Part shown: in pieces, positions 6,592-8,046 of the stretch
How the letters are laid out: every line of letters starts with the position of its first letter
Numbering within the stretch: the first letter of the stretch is position 1
Assembly (NCBI GenBank): GCA_035485475.1
Contig: DATHOA010000045.1
Location: 1-8,046, forward strand
Length of the DNA stretch: 8,046 bases
DNA from: DAIDKA01 sp035485475
Lineage (GTDB): Bacteria > Pseudomonadota > Gammaproteobacteria > Steroidobacterales > Steroidobacteraceae
Direction of reading: 5' to 3'
The notes under the pieces: generated by a model
What the model was told of the DNA's origin: nothing
What the model saw: the letters and a program-made list of their open reading frames with translations, nothing else
Databases searched by the model: none
Translations under genes and position numbers: made by a program

Positions 6592-6952
6592 CCCGGCTCG
6601 GGTCGTACCAGACCGCCTCGATGTTGTGGCCGTCCGGGTCATAGGCAAAGGCTGCGTAGTAGCCCGGTGAGTATTCCCGATACCCCGGAGCGCCATTGTC
6701 CCGGGCACCCGCGGCCAGCGCCGCCTTGTGAAACGCCTTGACCTGCTCCGCAGACCTCGCCTCGAATGCCAGGTGCGCGGGTTCGAATGTGTCCCTGCGG
6801 ATGATCCAGAAGTCGGTGTTCTTGCCGTCGTTGAATCCGGCGCTCTCCCCGAATTCCATGTTGTTTGAATAGCCGAGCGACTTGAGGACTTCGCGGTAGA
6901 AGGTCTTGGACCGCTGATAGTCGCTTACAGGCAGACCGGTATGCGCGATCAT
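6584..6952 (-). CDS. Small VOC (glyoxalase/bleomycin-resistance/dioxygenase) fold protein
   Basis: This 122-residue protein has the usual length of a single-domain VOC protein. It begins MIAHTGLPVSDYQRSKTFYR, the first beta-strand-helix unit with H4 in the first metal position, followed by FYREVLKSLGY. The second unit has AHLAFEARSAEQVKAFHKAA (59-78, with H60), and the end is AFAYDPDGHNIEAVWYDP with E112 as the likely third ligand. The family binds a divalent metal and covers glyoxalases, isomerases, ring-cleaving dioxygenases and antibiotic-binding proteins. The sequence does not say which reaction applies here. There is no signal peptide, so it is probably cytoplasmic, unlike the exported proteins downstream. 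It follows ank2 by 13 bp and is likely co-transcribed. ATG 6952 was chosen over the upstream ATG at 6988, which would overlap ank2, because the fold starts exactly here and GGAG lies 6 nt upstream. Confidence 0.88.
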   Translation of the reverse strand: MIAHTGLPVSDYQRSKTFYREVLKSLGYSNNMEFGESAGFNDGKNTDFWIIRRDTFEPAHLAFEARSAEQVKAFHKAALAAGARDNGAPGYREYSPGYYAAFAYDPDGHNIEAVWYDPSREK

Positions 6953-6958
6953 GCTGAA

Positions 6959-6962
6959 CTCC
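6959..6962 (-). promoter_or_regulatory. Shine-Dalgarno site of the VOC gene
   Basis: The minus strand reads GGAG 6 nt before ATG 6952, between the ank2 stop (6966-6968) and the VOC start. It decides in favour of the short start over the upstream ATG at 6988. Confidence 0.65.
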
Positions 6963-6965
6963 GCT

Positions 6966-8045
6966 CTATTGTGCCGAGGCCACGTCACCTTCGCCCGACT
7001 TCGGCGTCAGCGCCGCGAGCAGCGCCACCGTTGCGGCGCGGTCCGCCGGCTCCGTCTTGGCCGGTGCTGGCGCGCCGGCACCGGGCGGACGCGGCGTGCG
7101 CGCGTAGTCCAGGGCGGTCTTGCCGGTGGTGTCGCGCACGGCCGGGTCGGCGCCATGGTCAATCATGTACTTGACGACCCGGTTCCAGGCGGCCTCGGAG
7201 GCGGCAAAGAGCGCCGTCTCCCCTTCATGGTCGCGACCCTGGATATAGGCGGTCATCTTGGCGGTGTGGGTGCGACTGTTGACGATGCGGGCGTTGATAT
7301 TCGCGCCATTCGCCAGCAGCAGATCCATGGTCCGCATCGCATGTTCCTGGACGTCGCCTTGGATGGGCGCCGGGCCGCCGCCGGAGCGAACCGAACCAAT
7401 CATGTTGGCGACGGCCATCAGCGGTGTGATCTGGAAGACATTGGGTGCATCGACTTCGGCGCCGTGCGCCAGCAGCGCCTTCATCGCCACTTCGTCATAG
7501 CTCAAGGCCGCCACCATCAGCGGGCCGGTGCCGCCGCGCATCATGTAATCCTCGAAACGACCGCGGCCATTGCCGTTGGGCCGCATGCGCGTGAGCTCGT
7601 GATTCGGATCCACGCCCATGGCGAGCAGTCGATTGACCAGATCCATCGCCGTCGCCGTACTCTTCGGGTGCGGCGCGGTCGCGGTCGGATAGCCGGCGAA
7701 GCCCGTCGCCGCACCGAAACCGACGCGTCGGCCTGAGTAGGAATTCATGTCCACGGCGACATAAAGCGGGGTGCGGCCATTCATGTCCCAGGTGTTCGGG
7801 TTCGCACCCTTGTCCAGCAGGAACATCGCGATGTCGAAGCTGCGGTTGTCGATCGCATTGATCAGCGGGGTGATGCCATCCGGGTTGGGCTGGTTCACGT
7901 CCGCACCGGCCTTGACGATCGCCACCGCGCAGCGATAGCACCCCGAGCGGGTCGCGTACAGCAGCGCCGTGAGCCCGCCGGTCTGACGAAACTGCGCGCG
8001 CGGCTCCGAGGTCATCTGGCGCGGCCAGTCGTCATACTTCGCGCG
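6966..8045 (-). CDS. Ankyrin-repeat protein, C-terminal part (ank2; 5' end outside window)
   Basis: The open frame enters from the right edge without a start and gives 359 residues to a TAG at 6966-6968. An in-frame ATG at 8015 is not taken as the start because the frame upstream is open and lines up with the middle of ank1. About six ankyrin repeats are visible in the fragment, near residues 24-56, 57-89, 90-150 (with a long insert), 165-200, 201-270 (with inserts) and 275-320. A Pro/Ala-rich tail (RPPGAGAPAPAK) and a final helix follow. The protein is a clear paralogue of ank1: both share GGLTxLLYAxRxGCxxC, PDGIxPL, GANPNxWD and GRTPLYxAVDxN, with inserts at matching places. By analogy the missing N-terminus should carry more repeats and perhaps a signal peptide, but this cannot be seen. 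A protein-binding role is inferred from the fold. Confidence 0.9.
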   Translation of the reverse strand, partial: RAKYDDWPRQMTSEPRAQFRQTGGLTALLYATRSGCYRCAVAIVKAGADVNQPNPDGITPLINAIDNRSFDIAMFLLDKGANPNTWDMNGRTPLYVAVDMNSYSGRRVGFGAATGFAGYPTATAPHPKSTATAMDLVNRLLAMGVDPNHELTRMRPNGNGRGRFEDYMMRGGTGPLMVAALSYDEVAMKALLAHGAEVDAPNVFQITPLMAVANMIGSVRSGGGPAPIQGDVQEHAMRTMDLLLANGANINARIVNSRTHTAKMTAYIQGRDHEGETALFAASEAAWNRVVKYMIDHGADPAVRDTTGKTALDYARTPRPPGAGAPAPAKTEPADRAATVALLAALTPKSGEGDVASAQ

Positions 8046-8046
8046 C

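Noticed and set aside
6953..6988. A 12-codon extension of the VOC protein from an ATG at 6988
   Set aside because: It overlaps the end of ank2 and adds residues before the first strand of the fold. GGAG at 6959-6962 fits ATG 6952.

Overview
The window is about 8 kb of high-GC bacterial DNA (roughly 60-65 % GC by eye). It reads almost entirely on the minus strand as tightly packed genes. The protein families point to a Gram-negative bacterium with an elaborate periplasm: Tat and Sec signal peptides, a cytochrome with c-type heme motifs, the DUF1592/DUF1552 pair and exported ankyrin-repeat proteins. Such genes are common in Planctomycetes, Acidobacteria and some environmental Gammaproteobacteria. 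The sequence does not settle which. The Shine-Dalgarno sites and short signal peptides fit a proteobacterium or acidobacterium. No rRNA, tRNA, mobile element or CRISPR array was seen.

Layout, in the direction of minus-strand transcription from right to left. (1) 8045-6966 is the C-terminal part of an ankyrin-repeat protein (ank2) that continues past the right edge. (2) 6952-6584 is a small VOC/glyoxalase-fold protein, 13 bp after ank2 and probably co-transcribed with it. (3) 6583-6409 is a 175-bp gap. It holds a 7-bp hairpin with a T-run that reads on the plus strand, and a plausible sigma-70-like minus-strand promoter whose -10 lies inside a perfect CGTGTG-N7-CACACG dyad. (4) 6408-182 is a four-gene block with gaps of 2, 19 and 2 bp: a Tat-exported metallo-beta-lactamase-fold protein, a Sec-exported cytochrome-like DUF1592-type protein with two CxxCH motifs, a Tat-exported DUF1552 protein, and a Sec-exported ankyrin-repeat protein (ank1) paralogous to ank2. 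(5) On the plus strand, 2-154 is the C-terminal end of an unrecognised gene that converges on ank1 with 27 bp between stop codons.

All four products of the main block carry export signals, so they probably act together in the periplasm or at the cell surface. One c-type cytochrome component makes a redox or electron-transfer process likely. The substrate is unknown. The metallo-beta-lactamase-fold protein keeps the overall fold motifs, but three of its usual metal ligands are changed (Asp to Glu, Asp to Gly, His to Thr). It may therefore be an unusual one-metal enzyme or a binding protein. The two ankyrin paralogues share a CxxC pair and the same irregular insertions, which suggests a shared binding role in this module. 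The best candidate for an undescribed system here is this exported MBL / diheme DUF1592 / DUF1552 / ankyrin module.
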